From the NCBI RefSeq assembly GCF_022378335.1, contig NZ_JAIQCI010000006.1, forward strand, positions 1-64,000: a stretch of 64,000 bases of DNA, read 5' to 3'. A program made the position numbers and the translations under genes. Of this stretch, positions 9,108 to 17,929 are shown piece by piece. Below the pieces are notes generated by a model. It was given only the letters and a program-made list of their open reading frames with translations, had not been told where the DNA came from and ran no database searches. The stretch is from Croceicoccus hydrothermalis (GTDB lineage: Bacteria > Pseudomonadota > Alphaproteobacteria > Sphingomonadales > Sphingomonadaceae). Numbering within the stretch: the stretch's first letter is position 1; every line of letters begins with the position of its first letter.

Positions 9108-12100
9108 TCCGCATCCTCGCTGCCGAGTCTGCTGCGCGCCTGCCGCTTCAGCAGAAGATAGATCGGCGCCGCAAGAAGAAACGCCACAAGAAGGCCGCCG
9201 ATTGCAAGGATAAGCGGGTGCCCGCCAAACCAGTAGGCAATATGCATCCACCACGGCAGGCTCCCGACCCAGTAGGTCGGCCCGACAAGAAAGCTTTCGA
9301 CGCTGGTGCCGTCGGCAATCGCGAGATCGCCCTGAATGCCCGCGTTGAATTTCGGCTCGGCCATGTTCGCAATCATTTCAGGAAGCTGCCCCGGATCGCT
9401 GGCGAGCACGGCAACCACGGTCCGGCCCGGGGTGAACGGCGATTCAAAGGAAAGGATGCCTTGAAAATCGGCGGCGCGGGTCGCGGCGTTCTGCGCACGC
9501 GTGTCATCCTCGCGAAATGGCCATTCACCTTCCATGACGCGTGTGAGGGCGCTCCCCCCTCTGACGGTCAAACCGCCCTCCCCGCGTGATACCGGCCCGT
9601 TTTCGAAAAGAGGATTGGCGAGCAAATCCTGCGTGTTGCCGATCGCGATGATGTCGCTGCCATCGAGATCGGCGGCGAGCGCATCCTGCACGACGCGCAT
9701 TCGGGAAACGACCGCACCGGTGGAGTCGCCGAACCGCCCCATCAGCATCAGGAACGCCTCGATTTCGCTGCGCGTGGGACGGGGCGACATCACCGCCACC
9801 GTGCGCGCGAGATCGGGGTGAATGGTGAAGGGGTAGCCGGCGCTGGCGAAGCTGGCGAGATCGGGCATCCGCAGCGCGTGATAGGCACCGGACAGGTCGA
9901 TCTCGCTATCGGGAAGGATGCTGGCGCGCACGTCGCCCGGTGGAGTGGCGACACATCGGCGCTTTTCGGAAAGAATGAGGTCGTAATTCATGACCAGCTC
10001 GTTCTGCCCGTAAAGGTCGTATCGCGGCAGGACCACGTCTTGCGACCTCTCACTCGACCGGGCCGCGTCGTTCCCGATGAGCGAGGACAGCCAGTTCGTG
10101 TCGGACAGCGGCAAGGTCTTCTGAAACTGTCCGTTGAGCAGAATGTCGAGCCGGGACGCGCGCCGGTCGAGCCAGCTTGCCACCGGATAGCGGTAATTCA
10201 GATCGAGCACGCCCCCGTTGCGCGGCCAGAAGAACAGATCGGGCGCCGCACGAAACCGCACGAACAGCGGGCCGGGACGAATCCCCTGTCCCTGAAGCGA
10301 GAGGGGATCGACGATCTCGGCCAGTTTGACCGGCCGGTCGGTACGGATCCACCGCGGCGCGCCATAGGCCGGGTATTGCGGAATCGTCGCCCCGGAGAGC
10401 GACATCTGCTGCCGGCTCAACGCCCCGTTTGCATTGGCAACGGCAGCGGCCGCGAATTTGAGATCGCGTTCCGTCGCTCCGCTGATGACGAGGAGCTGAC
10501 CGAACGGATCGCGCGGATTGCGCATGATGCGCGCGAACGGTCCGGAAAGATTGGCGTCCACCCCCGCGACCGATCGACCTTGCCGCACGAAGACCACGGC
10601 GTTGCCGCGCGGCAGTTGCCCCAAAGCGACAGGGAAGGAAAACCTCCGGTAGCTGGAGAGTGCACCAAACCACGACGCCATGCTCGCCGCCGCTTCGATT
10701 TCGCCGGACGTGGGCGTCGCTGCGAAAACGAAGGGCAGGCGCAGCGGTTGATTTTGCGCCGGATCGAAGAACGGACGCGGCAAGCGCGACAGATCGGGAT
10801 CGAAGGCGAGCTTTTGAACCGTGAGTTGCAGCGAGGAACGCCGGTTGCTGATTGCGGCCCAAAGCGCGCTGTGAAAGGGATCCTCGCAATCGCGCGTATA
10901 GTGCCCGACCAGGCGAAAGTTCATCCGGTTGTCGCCGGGCAGGAACAAGGCGGGCTCGACATCGATATCGACATATCGTCCGCCAGCGTCGCCGGGCCGA
11001 AGGCGAATGGTGCGCACGATCTCATCATTGACCAGGACGACAAGCTGGCTGAGATCGCCGAGCATCGCGGGCGACCAGTCGAGCCAGAGCCGCAGCGTGG
11101 CATCGGTTACCACCTCGTCGCGGCTGAGTCCGAAGGGAATGCCGATTTCGCCCGACACCCCTTCCAGCCGTATCACGGCGGGGATCTGAAGGTCGCGCAG
11201 GGTCAGTTCGCGGGTGATCGCCCCCCCTTCGCTCGTGCGCGCGCGCTGCTGCACGGGGTCGGTGGCCGTCGTCTGCGCCGCGGCCTGTCCCGCGCCGAGG
11301 ATGAGCGCTGCACCAAGGCTCGCCACCAAAGCGAGCGCGGCGATCGCGCCGCTCATCCGGCGTGCAGGCGACCGGGCTTTCGACCGTTCGTCCGGCCCCG
11401 TATCCAAAGATGGCTGCGCAGGGGCATCCGCGTGTGCCAAGGCCGATGCGCGCTGCCAACGGGCCGCCGCCTCACTCCGTTCGCGCACGGCCCGCCGCTC
11501 GTCCGCGCGTTCGGCGAAATTCAGGCGCAGGATACGCTTGATCGTCAGGAAATCGATGACGAGAATGTCCTTCATCGCTTTCCACGCCGACTGACGCGGG
11601 AAATTATTGGCATCGATCCAGGCATCGGCCCGCCCCATGAGGCTGCGGACCAATTGCCGCGTCTGCACCATGTCCATCGTGTGGAACATCATCGTGATCT
11701 GCCCGCCTTTCATCGTCAGCATGTCGGCTGGAAGGGTGAGCGTATGATCTTCGAGCGGGAGCGAAACGTGCGTCGCCGCCCATCCCGAATGATCGGGCAG
11801 GGTATCCTGATCGAATTGCGCCGACAGCCCTCCCATCGATATCTCCTGCGAAGTCGCATCGATAAGATGCCCATTGTCGAAATGTACGGTGATCGGCAAT
11901 TTGGCGGGAATGCGGATATTCCGCCGCGTCTCACGCGTTTCGCGTGCAACCGAAACGGACGCGATGAGGATGATCAGGCTGAAGCTCGCCCATGCGGTGT
12001 TCAGCGCGAACGAATCCGCCTGAATGTCGAAAAGATGGGGGAAATACGCAAGTTTCACCGCCCCCACGACAATGCCGAGCAGCACGAGCGCGATGCAGAT

Positions 12101-13591
12101 CAGATGCGGCCGCACGATGTTGAAATCGAAATAGGTATCCTGCAACGAGCTGCCCTTGTCGGTCACGTTGAACTTGCCCTTGCGCGGCTGAAACAGGGTC
12201 GCGATCGTCGGCTTCACAAGATGGAAGGCCAGCAGCGTTTCGTAGATCTCGCTCCAGAACGGACGACGGTTGCGCCCGTGAATGATCGCACCCGACACCA
12301 TCGCGCAATACAGATGTGGCAAGGCATAGGCGAAGATCAGGGATGCAGATGCCTCAATCACATTCTCGCCAAAGAAAAGATAGGCAAGCGGGCTTATCAA
12401 AAACACGATCCGGGGCACCGGAAACTGAAAATGGAGCATCGCATTGAGGTAGCAGAGCCGCTGCCGCAGGTTCAGCCCGCGACCGGTCAGCGGGTTGTCG
12501 ATACGCATGATCTGCGTCATCCCGCGCGCCCAGCGAATGCGTTGCCCCACATGCAAAGCGAGCCGTTCGGTGGCCAGCCCCGCCGAAAGCCGGGTGTCGA
12601 TATAGGCAGTGTTCCAGCCCATGCGTTGAAGCTTGAGCGCGGTATGCGCATCCTCGGTCACGGTTTCGCCGGCAAAACCATTCGTCTGCATCAGCGCATC
12701 GCGCCGGATTACCGCGCACGAACCGCAGAAGAACGCGGCATTCCAAAGATCATTGCCCTTTTGAACCGGGCCATAGAACAGATCCCCCTCCCCCGGCAGG
12801 TCTTCAACCGTCTGGAGATTGCGCTGAACCGGGTCGGGCGAATAGAAATGATGGGGGGTTTGCAAAAGGGCGAGCTTCGCATCGCGTTGAAACCAGCCGA
12901 GCGTTGTCTGCAGGAATGCGCGCGTGGGCACATGATCGCAATCGAATATGGCGATCAGTTCGCCCTCGGTCTTGCGCATGGCCATGTTCAGATTGCCGGC
13001 CTTGGCATGCTTGTTGTCGGCCCGCGTCAGATAGCCGCATCCCGCCTCGCGGGCGAAAGCCTGGAATTCCGGGCGCCTTCCGTCATCGAGAATATAAACC
13101 CGGAACCTGTCCGCCGGGTAGTCGATGTCCATCGCCGCGAACACCGTATTGCGCACGATGTCGAGGTCTTCGTTATAAGTCGGGACGAAGATGTCGACGG
13201 TGGGCCAGTCCTCAGGCTCTCCCCTCATCGACACGATCGGACGGTCGAGCGGATAGGCCGTTTGCAGGAAACCCAGGACGAGGATGAGGTAGGCGTAAAG
13301 CTCGGCGGCATAGAGGGTTCCGCCCAAAACCGCGCCGGTAACGCTTTCGAAATCGAGCGTCTGGGTCGTGCGCCAGAAGATGTAACGCGTCGACACCACG
13401 ATGGAAAGCAAGCCAAGGGTCAGCAAAGCCTTCGCATTCTGACGGCTGGCCAGCCAGATCGCCCCCGCAACGGTCACGAAGGCGAACACCCATTGCGAAC
13501 GAAGGTCGAGCGGAACCGCCACGACCAGAATGACAAGGATCGACGCGACAATTGCAAGCAGCGCATTGGCAATGGTTCGCCGGCCGGTCAT
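9104..13591 (-). CDS. bcsAB: Cellulose synthase BcsA-BcsB fusion
   Basis: A fusion of 1495 residues. The BcsA half is an inner-membrane family 2 glycosyltransferase that polymerises UDP-glucose. It shows DDG (169-171), DCD (217-219), TED (312-314) and QRIRW (350-354), flanked by transmembrane helices. A c-di-GMP-binding PilZ domain follows: RRNIR at 556-560, and EISMGG at 583-588, where Glu replaces the usual Asp/Asn. After a linker and a hydrophobic segment (~745-770, ending in QAAAQ), the BcsB half begins; it is periplasmic and ends in a transmembrane anchor near 1465-1485. Similar fusions are known as AcsAB in acetic-acid bacteria. The gene overlaps bcsQ upstream and bcsC downstream by 4 nt each, implying coupled translation. 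Confidence 0.95.
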   Translation of the reverse strand: MTGRRTIANALLAIVASILVILVVAVPLDLRSQWVFAFVTVAGAIWLASRQNAKALLTLGLLSIVVSTRYIFWRTTQTLDFESVTGAVLGGTLYAAELYAYLILVLGFLQTAYPLDRPIVSMRGEPEDWPTVDIFVPTYNEDLDIVRNTVFAAMDIDYPADRFRVYILDDGRRPEFQAFAREAGCGYLTRADNKHAKAGNLNMAMRKTEGELIAIFDCDHVPTRAFLQTTLGWFQRDAKLALLQTPHHFYSPDPVQRNLQTVEDLPGEGDLFYGPVQKGNDLWNAAFFCGSCAVIRRDALMQTNGFAGETVTEDAHTALKLQRMGWNTAYIDTRLSAGLATERLALHVGQRIRWARGMTQIMRIDNPLTGRGLNLRQRLCYLNAMLHFQFPVPRIVFLISPLAYLFFGENVIEASASLIFAYALPHLYCAMVSGAIIHGRNRRPFWSEIYETLLAFHLVKPTIATLFQPRKGKFNVTDKGSSLQDTYFDFNIVRPHLICIALVLLGIVVGAVKLAYFPHLFDIQADSFALNTAWASFSLIILIASVSVARETRETRRNIRIPAKLPITVHFDNGHLIDATSQEISMGGLSAQFDQDTLPDHSGWAATHVSLPLEDHTLTLPADMLTMKGGQITMMFHTMDMVQTRQLVRSLMGRADAWIDANNFPRQSAWKAMKDILVIDFLTIKRILRLNFAERADERRAVRERSEAAARWQRASALAHADAPAQPSLDTGPDERSKARSPARRMSGAIAALALVASLGAALILGAGQAAAQTTATDPVQQRARTSEGGAITRELTLRDLQIPAVIRLEGVSGEIGIPFGLSRDEVVTDATLRLWLDWSPAMLGDLSQLVVLVNDEIVRTIRLRPGDAGGRYVDIDVEPALFLPGDNRMNFRLVGHYTRDCEDPFHSALWAAISNRRSSLQLTVQKLAFDPDLSRLPRPFFDPAQNQPLRLPFVFAATPTSGEIEAAASMASWFGALSSYRRFSFPVALGQLPRGNAVVFVRQGRSVAGVDANLSGPFARIMRNPRDPFGQLLVISGATERDLKFAAAAVANANGALSRQQMSLSGATIPQYPAYGAPRWIRTDRPVKLAEIVDPLSLQGQGIRPGPLFVRFRAAPDLFFWPRNGGVLDLNYRYPVASWLDRRASRLDILLNGQFQKTLPLSDTNWLSSLIGNDAARSSERSQDVVLPRYDLYGQNELVMNYDLILSEKRRCVATPPGDVRASILPDSEIDLSGAYHALRMPDLASFASAGYPFTIHPDLARTVAVMSPRPTRSEIEAFLMLMGRFGDSTGAVVSRMRVVQDALAADLDGSDIIAIGNTQDLLANPLFENGPVSRGEGGLTVRGGSALTRVMEGEWPFREDDTRAQNAATRAADFQGILSFESPFTPGRTVVAVLASDPGQLPEMIANMAEPKFNAGIQGDLAIADGTSVESFLVGPTYWVGSLPWWMHIAYWFGGHPLILAIGGLLVAFLLAAPIYLLLKRQARSRLGSEDAE

Positions 13592-14299
13592 CGTGCCGCC
13601 TCCTGCTCATGCACACCGGTCGCGATACGATCCATGATGCGGCTCGCAAGCTGTTCGATATCCTTCAGGGCCGGGCTCGCAGGATATGCCTTTGGCAAAG
13701 GATCGAGCTTTGCGACCGCTTCGTTGACGCATTCGTCGCGGCGAACCGACCCGATCATCAAAGGCGCGAACGCGGAATTGCACAGCATGTGAATATGGCG
13801 GGAAAGCTTGCGCGTATCGTCGCGCAGATTGAGAACGAGAGCCGTGCGCTCCAGATCGAGAAGGGGAACCCCCTGCCCGAGATGGATCAGCGCATTGAGC
13901 GCCACCGGGCCGGGATCGATCATGCATACGCGAAGGTTGGCAATGGGCAGAAGCGCATCGAGAAGCGCCATGTCGCCGGATGCCACATCGACAATGACGG
14001 CCCCGCCGCCGCGATTCCGCAGATTTTCGATTTTCGCAGCGATCTCGGTCGCTTCGCCAGGGGCATGCCCATCGCGCAGCGAAACGCCCGATACGGCGAA
14101 AGGCTCTTCCCCCGAAGCGTCGAAGCGCAACAGATCCTGGCTCGTATCGAGGCCGAAATAATAGCGTAGGGCCTTTTGCGCGGTGCAATCGATCGCGGTC
14201 GTCTCAACCCCGCGGCGAGCAAGCTCCATCGCACAAAGGGCGGCGAGAAAGCTGTTTCCAACCCCCCCCTTTCGGCGAATGAAACAGAATGACGCTCAT
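13588..14299 (-). pseudogene. bcsQ: Cellulose synthase-associated MinD/ParA-like BcsQ, frameshifted
   Basis: BcsQ (YhjQ) is a MinD/ParA-type protein needed for, or localising, cellulose synthesis. The start ATG at 14299 overlaps the upstream stop by ATGA and gives MSVILFHSPKGGVGNSF only if one G is removed from the eight-G run at 14262-14269 (minus strand). As written the frame ends after 31 residues, at 14204. Corrected, it is 236 residues long: the P-loop, then VIVDVASGDMALLDAL (Walker B-like), then a LVLNLRDD segment. The P-loop reads KGGVGNS, so the usual second lysine is Asn. It overlaps bcsAB by 4 nt at its end. The homopolymer indel could be phase variation, decay or a sequencing error. 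Confidence 0.8.
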
Positions 14300-14625
14300 C
14301 GCCGGACCTGTCCTGGGGCGATCCGCTCCAGCGTTTCGGTCAGCACGCGGATTTGCTCTCGCATGCGGGCAAGTTCGTCGGCGTCTGAGGTCTCGTCGTG
14401 TTGCCGTACCGCCGGACCGGCGACGCCATTGCGCCCCGGCGCGGCGCGATCGGAAAGCGTGGCACCGTCGCGGCGTGAAAGCCCCGCCCCGACAATCCGC
14501 TCATCCTTCAATATGACCTCGAACAAAGGCCATAGCTCGATGTCGCCAAATCTTTCACCAAACTCACGATAAAGAAACGATGGTCTGTCCAACCTAGACA
14601 GCAAATTCGCAATATCCGTCCCCAT
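14296..14625 (-). CDS. BcsR-like cellulose biosynthesis protein
   Basis: A protein of 109 residues, first gene of the cellulose operon, with a good ribosome site (AGGGGG, 5 nt before ATG). The N-terminal part (DIANLLSRLDRP...YREF...LWPLFEVI) resembles the BcsR pattern of an alternating helical segment ending in WPL. The rest is polar and probably disordered, with a short C-terminal helix (ELARMREQIRVLTETLERI). In enterobacteria BcsR and BcsQ form a complex that supports cellulose synthase; the ATGA overlap with bcsQ fits that pairing. The family match is by eye and moderate. Confidence 0.6.
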   Translation of the reverse strand: MGTDIANLLSRLDRPSFLYREFGERFGDIELWPLFEVILKDERIVGAGLSRRDGATLSDRAAPGRNGVAGPAVRQHDETSDADELARMREQIRVLTETLERIAPGQVRR

Positions 14626-14950
14626 TCAGCCCCCTGTAAAGGATGCGGCGCCCCCACCTGTCCCGCTTCGTTTGCGAAGCCGGACTGTCATCCTGTGAAA
14701 TGCGACCCCGGAACAATTTCCCGATCCCGGCACACTGTTCATCCAGAGCCGCTACGGGTTCATATCTGGTTAAATTTCCATGCTTCGCCCGCGTCCCGTT
14801 TTGGGACAGCGATTGTCGCGTACCGATCTGGGACGCTGAGGAGCGCGTCTCGATATGGGACGACGCATTGACGCGCCGTGCAAGGAGGCGAGAGCGAGCC
14901 TGGCGCCCCCAAATGAATTCCGGTTTATGATTTTTTAACGCATTTCGATC
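14626..14950. promoter_or_regulatory. Divergent regulatory region between bcs and Tad-like operons
   Basis: A gene-free stretch of 325 bp serving both divergent operons. It contains the three-copy palindrome array listed separately. Near the right end it is AT-rich (TATGATTTTTTAACG), which may be a promoter region for the plus-strand operon. I see no convincing -35/-10 pair. Confidence 0.6.
14793..14861. promoter_or_regulatory. Three 15-bp palindromic operator-like sites, 27-bp spacing
   Basis: GTCCCGTTTTGGGAC (14793-14807), GTACCGATCTGGGAC (14820-14834) and GTCTCGATATGGGAC (14847-14861) are spaced exactly 27 bp apart, start to start. The first is a perfect GTCCC-N5-GGGAC palindrome. The others keep GGGAC and vary in the left half. 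The array sits about 170-235 bp upstream of the bcs operon start and 90-160 bp upstream of the Tad-like operon start. I do not recognise the regulator. Confidence 0.6.
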
Positions 14951-16993
14951 ATGGTTCGCATCATGGCCGGACGCATATCTCTTTCATTCTTGCGCACAAT
15001 CATCGGCGATCAGCGCGGATCGGTGACCACCCTTGCCGCCCTTTCGTTGCCCGTCATGCTGGGCGGCGCAGGATTGGCCTTCGATCTCAGTCGCGGATAC
15101 GGGCAGAAAGTCGTCAATCAGCGCGTCGCCGACATGGCGGCCCTGAGCGTGGCGCTGGAGTATCAGGACAACAAGTCCGTCGATCTGGAAGGCGCCGCGG
15201 CGGTCGTCGCCACCGCGAACCGGCTGGACGGTGTAACGGTCAAGGCGAAGCTGGTCGACGATTACCCGTACGAGGGGGACAAGTCGGTTGAGGTCACCAT
15301 CACGCGCGACGTGCCCTATCTTCTCGCCGCGGCGGTCGGGCTCGGCGGGGATTTCACCGTTTCGGCCGTATCGGCCGCCGTCGTGGAAAGCGAATCTCCC
15401 TACGACACACCCTGCTTTCTCGCGCTGAGTACCGGTAAGGACGCGCTCGTGGTGAATGGCGGCGCGTCGATCAGTGCGCCAGGCTGCTCGGTCGCGGCGA
15501 TCGGCAGCCTCGCGAACAAAGGCGACACGATCGAAGCGTCGCAGATTGTCGCCGGGCTGGGCGACATCACGCTTAATCACGGCTGGCTGAAGGCGGAATC
15601 CCTGCGTTACGGCGGCGAGTTGAAAGTGCCGCAGTGGAATAATCAGCTCCCTTCTGCTGCAGGTCGCCACAATGCCGAGACGGAACTCTTCGATCCATGG
15701 AAAGACAACCTCGAAATTGCGGAAGCGGAGAGCAAGCTGGGTTCTTCCACCCCGCCGCCGGAACTGTTCAATCCCGTCACGCCGGGCGGCGACAAATGGG
15801 ATCTGTCGTGGAAGCCCAGCAACGCGGTAAAGCAATACCGGGTTGGCGACACGAACCGTTATGTCATTCCCGCCGGCAATTACGATATCTCCAGCCTGAC
15901 GGTCGGCGGCGGCATCGATGTCGTGTTTCAGTCGGGATCGAGGATCACGGTGTCAAACGGCGTCGCGGTCGGGGGCGGATCCTCCGTCAATTTCGGCGAT
16001 AGCGACGTTTACATCAATGGCGGCTTCAACAGCGGATCGAACGGCGTCACCTTCGGCGATGGCACGCTGTGGATCGGCGATGGGAAGATCGATTTCCTGG
16101 GCGCCAATCGCAAGGGCGACGGCAAGGTCGTAATCAACGACACGCTCAATCTGGGGGGCGGGCAGTCGTTGCTCATGGGCGCTGGCGACCATTATTTCCG
16201 CTCAATCAAGCTGGGCGGCGGCGGCGACACGATAATGGGGGATGGCGATTTCGTCGTGTCGGAATCCATCGACGTGCAGGGCGACAGCGAGCTTGCCATC
16301 GGAAACGGCAATGTCATCATCGGCACACCGAAAAACGGCGCGGCCGTGTCGCTTTCGGGAAGCGCACGGTTCCTGATGGGCGACGGCAGCACGTCGATCG
16401 GCGGCGGCATCAAGACGATGGGCGGCAGCCGGATGGTTTTTGGCGACACGGCAAACCATTTCATCGATGGCGACATGGATTTCGGCGGTTCGGTGTATTT
16501 TGGCGCGGGGCGATATACCGTCAATGGCGATTTCGTGAATGGAACGGGCGGTACGACTTGGCCTTATACCTCGTCGCTGACCGGCAAAACCTACGGGAGC
16601 GATGCCGCCGGCTTCGACATGGCCGGGCAGGATGTGACCTTCGTTCTGGCGGGCCTCCTCAAGCTGGCAGGCGGCGCGCTGACCAAGCTTTCGGCGTCGA
16701 GCTATTCGCAATCGGGCGCACAGATCGCGCAACTTCTCTTCCATTCCGCCGCGAGCGGTGCGTCGAACTGGACCGGCGGATCGGGCAATGTGTTTTCAGG
16801 AACGATCCATTTCCCCAACGCATCGGTGACCATGTCTGGGGGCAATTCGACCGCCGATGGCGGCACGTGCTTCATGCTGATCGCGGATGAGATCAAGGCG
16901 GCGGGCGGCGCCACCGCCGGGACCAAATGTCTGATGGCAGGGTCGAGCGGCGGCGAGAGCAGCGCCAACAGCCGGATCAGGCTGGTCCGATGA
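14951..16993 (+). CDS. TadG-like protein with glycine-rich beta-solenoid region
   Basis: About 680 residues. The N-terminal ~60 residues form the Tad/TadG-like membrane anchor (DQRGSVTTLAALSLPVML, then GLAFDLSRGYGQK). Residues ~150-330 are an unassigned globular region. From about 330 to 560 there are many short repeats of the type GDG or GGG followed by alternating hydrophobic residues (TFGDGTLWIGDGKIDFLG, IMGDGDFVVSESIDVQGDS), which look like a beta-solenoid. The last ~120 residues contain two cysteines (CFMLIADEI, KCLMAGSS). TadG-like proteins are surface or periplasmic accessory proteins of Flp-type pili. A second in-frame ATG lies at 14963. It overlaps the next gene by ATGA. No other tad genes are visible nearby. 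Confidence 0.75.
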   Translation: MVRIMAGRISLSFLRTIIGDQRGSVTTLAALSLPVMLGGAGLAFDLSRGYGQKVVNQRVADMAALSVALEYQDNKSVDLEGAAAVVATANRLDGVTVKAKLVDDYPYEGDKSVEVTITRDVPYLLAAAVGLGGDFTVSAVSAAVVESESPYDTPCFLALSTGKDALVVNGGASISAPGCSVAAIGSLANKGDTIEASQIVAGLGDITLNHGWLKAESLRYGGELKVPQWNNQLPSAAGRHNAETELFDPWKDNLEIAEAESKLGSSTPPPELFNPVTPGGDKWDLSWKPSNAVKQYRVGDTNRYVIPAGNYDISSLTVGGGIDVVFQSGSRITVSNGVAVGGGSSVNFGDSDVYINGGFNSGSNGVTFGDGTLWIGDGKIDFLGANRKGDGKVVINDTLNLGGGQSLLMGAGDHYFRSIKLGGGGDTIMGDGDFVVSESIDVQGDSELAIGNGNVIIGTPKNGAAVSLSGSARFLMGDGSTSIGGGIKTMGGSRMVFGDTANHFIDGDMDFGGSVYFGAGRYTVNGDFVNGTGGTTWPYTSSLTGKTYGSDAAGFDMAGQDVTFVLAGLLKLAGGALTKLSASSYSQSGAQIAQLLFHSAASGASNWTGGSGNVFSGTIHFPNASVTMSGGNSTADGGTCFMLIADEIKAAGGATAGTKCLMAGSSGGESSANSRIRLVR

Positions 16994-17475
16994 TCCGTTC
17001 CCTGCGCGAGGATGAGGCGGGTGCGGTCGCGGTCGAATTCGCGTTGTGGTCGATGCTGTTCTTCATGGTCGTGGCGAGTGCGCTCGACATCGGATCCTTT
17101 TTCATGAAGCGTAGCAAGCTCGACGAAGCCTTGTCGGCCAGCGCCATCGTCGCATTCGACAATCGCGAAAACGTCCGCTTCGATCAGCTTCCCGCCTATG
17201 TCCGCGCGCTTTCGGACGACGCGGCGACGCGCGTGACGCTGAGCTGTAACGGTGCGGCCAACGGATGCACCAACATGGATCGCAGCTGTGCCTGCATCTC
17301 CGCAGACGGCGGGTACGTTACGTATACCTGCAAGGCGGCATGCCCCAACAATGGCGCACGTGCAGGCTATTACATGACGCTGGAGGCGACCGCCCCGATC
17401 GAGGCGCTCATCGTTCCGCAGCGTGCCTTTGGCGGCGAAACCGTAACCCGCGCAACGACGCTGAGGCTGGAATGA
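16990..17475 (+). CDS. TadE/TadG-type pilus assembly protein
   Basis: A protein of 161 residues starting at the ATG that overlaps the upstream stop. It has the TadE pattern: DEAGAVAVEFALWSMLFFMVVASALDIGSFF is a prepilin-like charged head (with the Glu of VEFAL) plus one transmembrane helix. The periplasmic part holds six cysteines in ~45 residues (around 90-130: LSCNGAANGC, SCAC, YTCKAACPNN), suggesting disulfides. TadE-type pseudopilins are processed by a prepilin peptidase and support Flp pilus assembly. It is the second gene of a three-gene coupled operon. Confidence 0.8.
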   Translation: MIRSLREDEAGAVAVEFALWSMLFFMVVASALDIGSFFMKRSKLDEALSASAIVAFDNRENVRFDQLPAYVRALSDDAATRVTLSCNGAANGCTNMDRSCACISADGGYVTYTCKAACPNNGARAGYYMTLEATAPIEALIVPQRAFGGETVTRATTLRLE

Positions 17476-17894
17476 AGATACGCGCTCTCCTGGTCGACGA
17501 AGCCGGCGCCGCGGTGATCGAATTTGCCCTTCTGGCGCCGATCATGATCATGATGATCTTCGGCGTGATCGAGACAGGGCGGCTGTTCTGGACGCAGCAT
17601 ACCATCGACGAGGTCGCATACAGCACCGCGCGCTGCATCAGCGTGAGCCTGACCTGCGAGGATATCGAGACGCGCGGCACCTATGCAAAGGAGCGGGCCG
17701 CCGCCTATGGCATCGCGGTTCCGGCCGACCGTATCGTCGCCAGCGATACAGGCACATGCAAGGGTTTCGCCGAATCGCATAGCGTCCGGATCGAGGTGCC
17801 GTTCCGTTCGGTTCTGTCCGAACTCGCGCCCGGTTTTCCGCAGACACTTACGGCAAGGGCCTGCTTCCCGAAATTGAGAGAGATCACGAGCTAG
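17472..17894 (+). CDS. TadE-like pseudopilin
   Basis: A protein of 140 residues, start ATG overlapping the previous stop by ATGA. The N-terminal part, LLVDEAGAAVIEFALLAPIMIMMIFGVIETGRLFW, is the canonical TadE head and transmembrane helix, with the conserved Glu of the IEFALLAP motif. The remainder is periplasmic with four cysteines (CISVSLTC, TGTC, ACF). It ends the operon, 35 bp before the convergent yitT-like gene. Together with its two neighbours it probably forms a pilus-like or surface structure. Confidence 0.85.
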   Translation: MKIRALLVDEAGAAVIEFALLAPIMIMMIFGVIETGRLFWTQHTIDEVAYSTARCISVSLTCEDIETRGTYAKERAAAYGIAVPADRIVASDTGTCKGFAESHSVRIEVPFRSVLSELAPGFPQTLTARACFPKLREITS

Positions 17895-17929
17895 GTTATT
17901 GGCGGACGAGCGAATGACCGCCCAGCCAC

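Noticed and set aside
9818-13792. Very long plus-strand open frame (about 1324 codons) opposite bcsAB
   Set aside because: It is a GC-rich antisense shadow of the well-supported BcsA-BcsB gene and has no recognisable protein motif.
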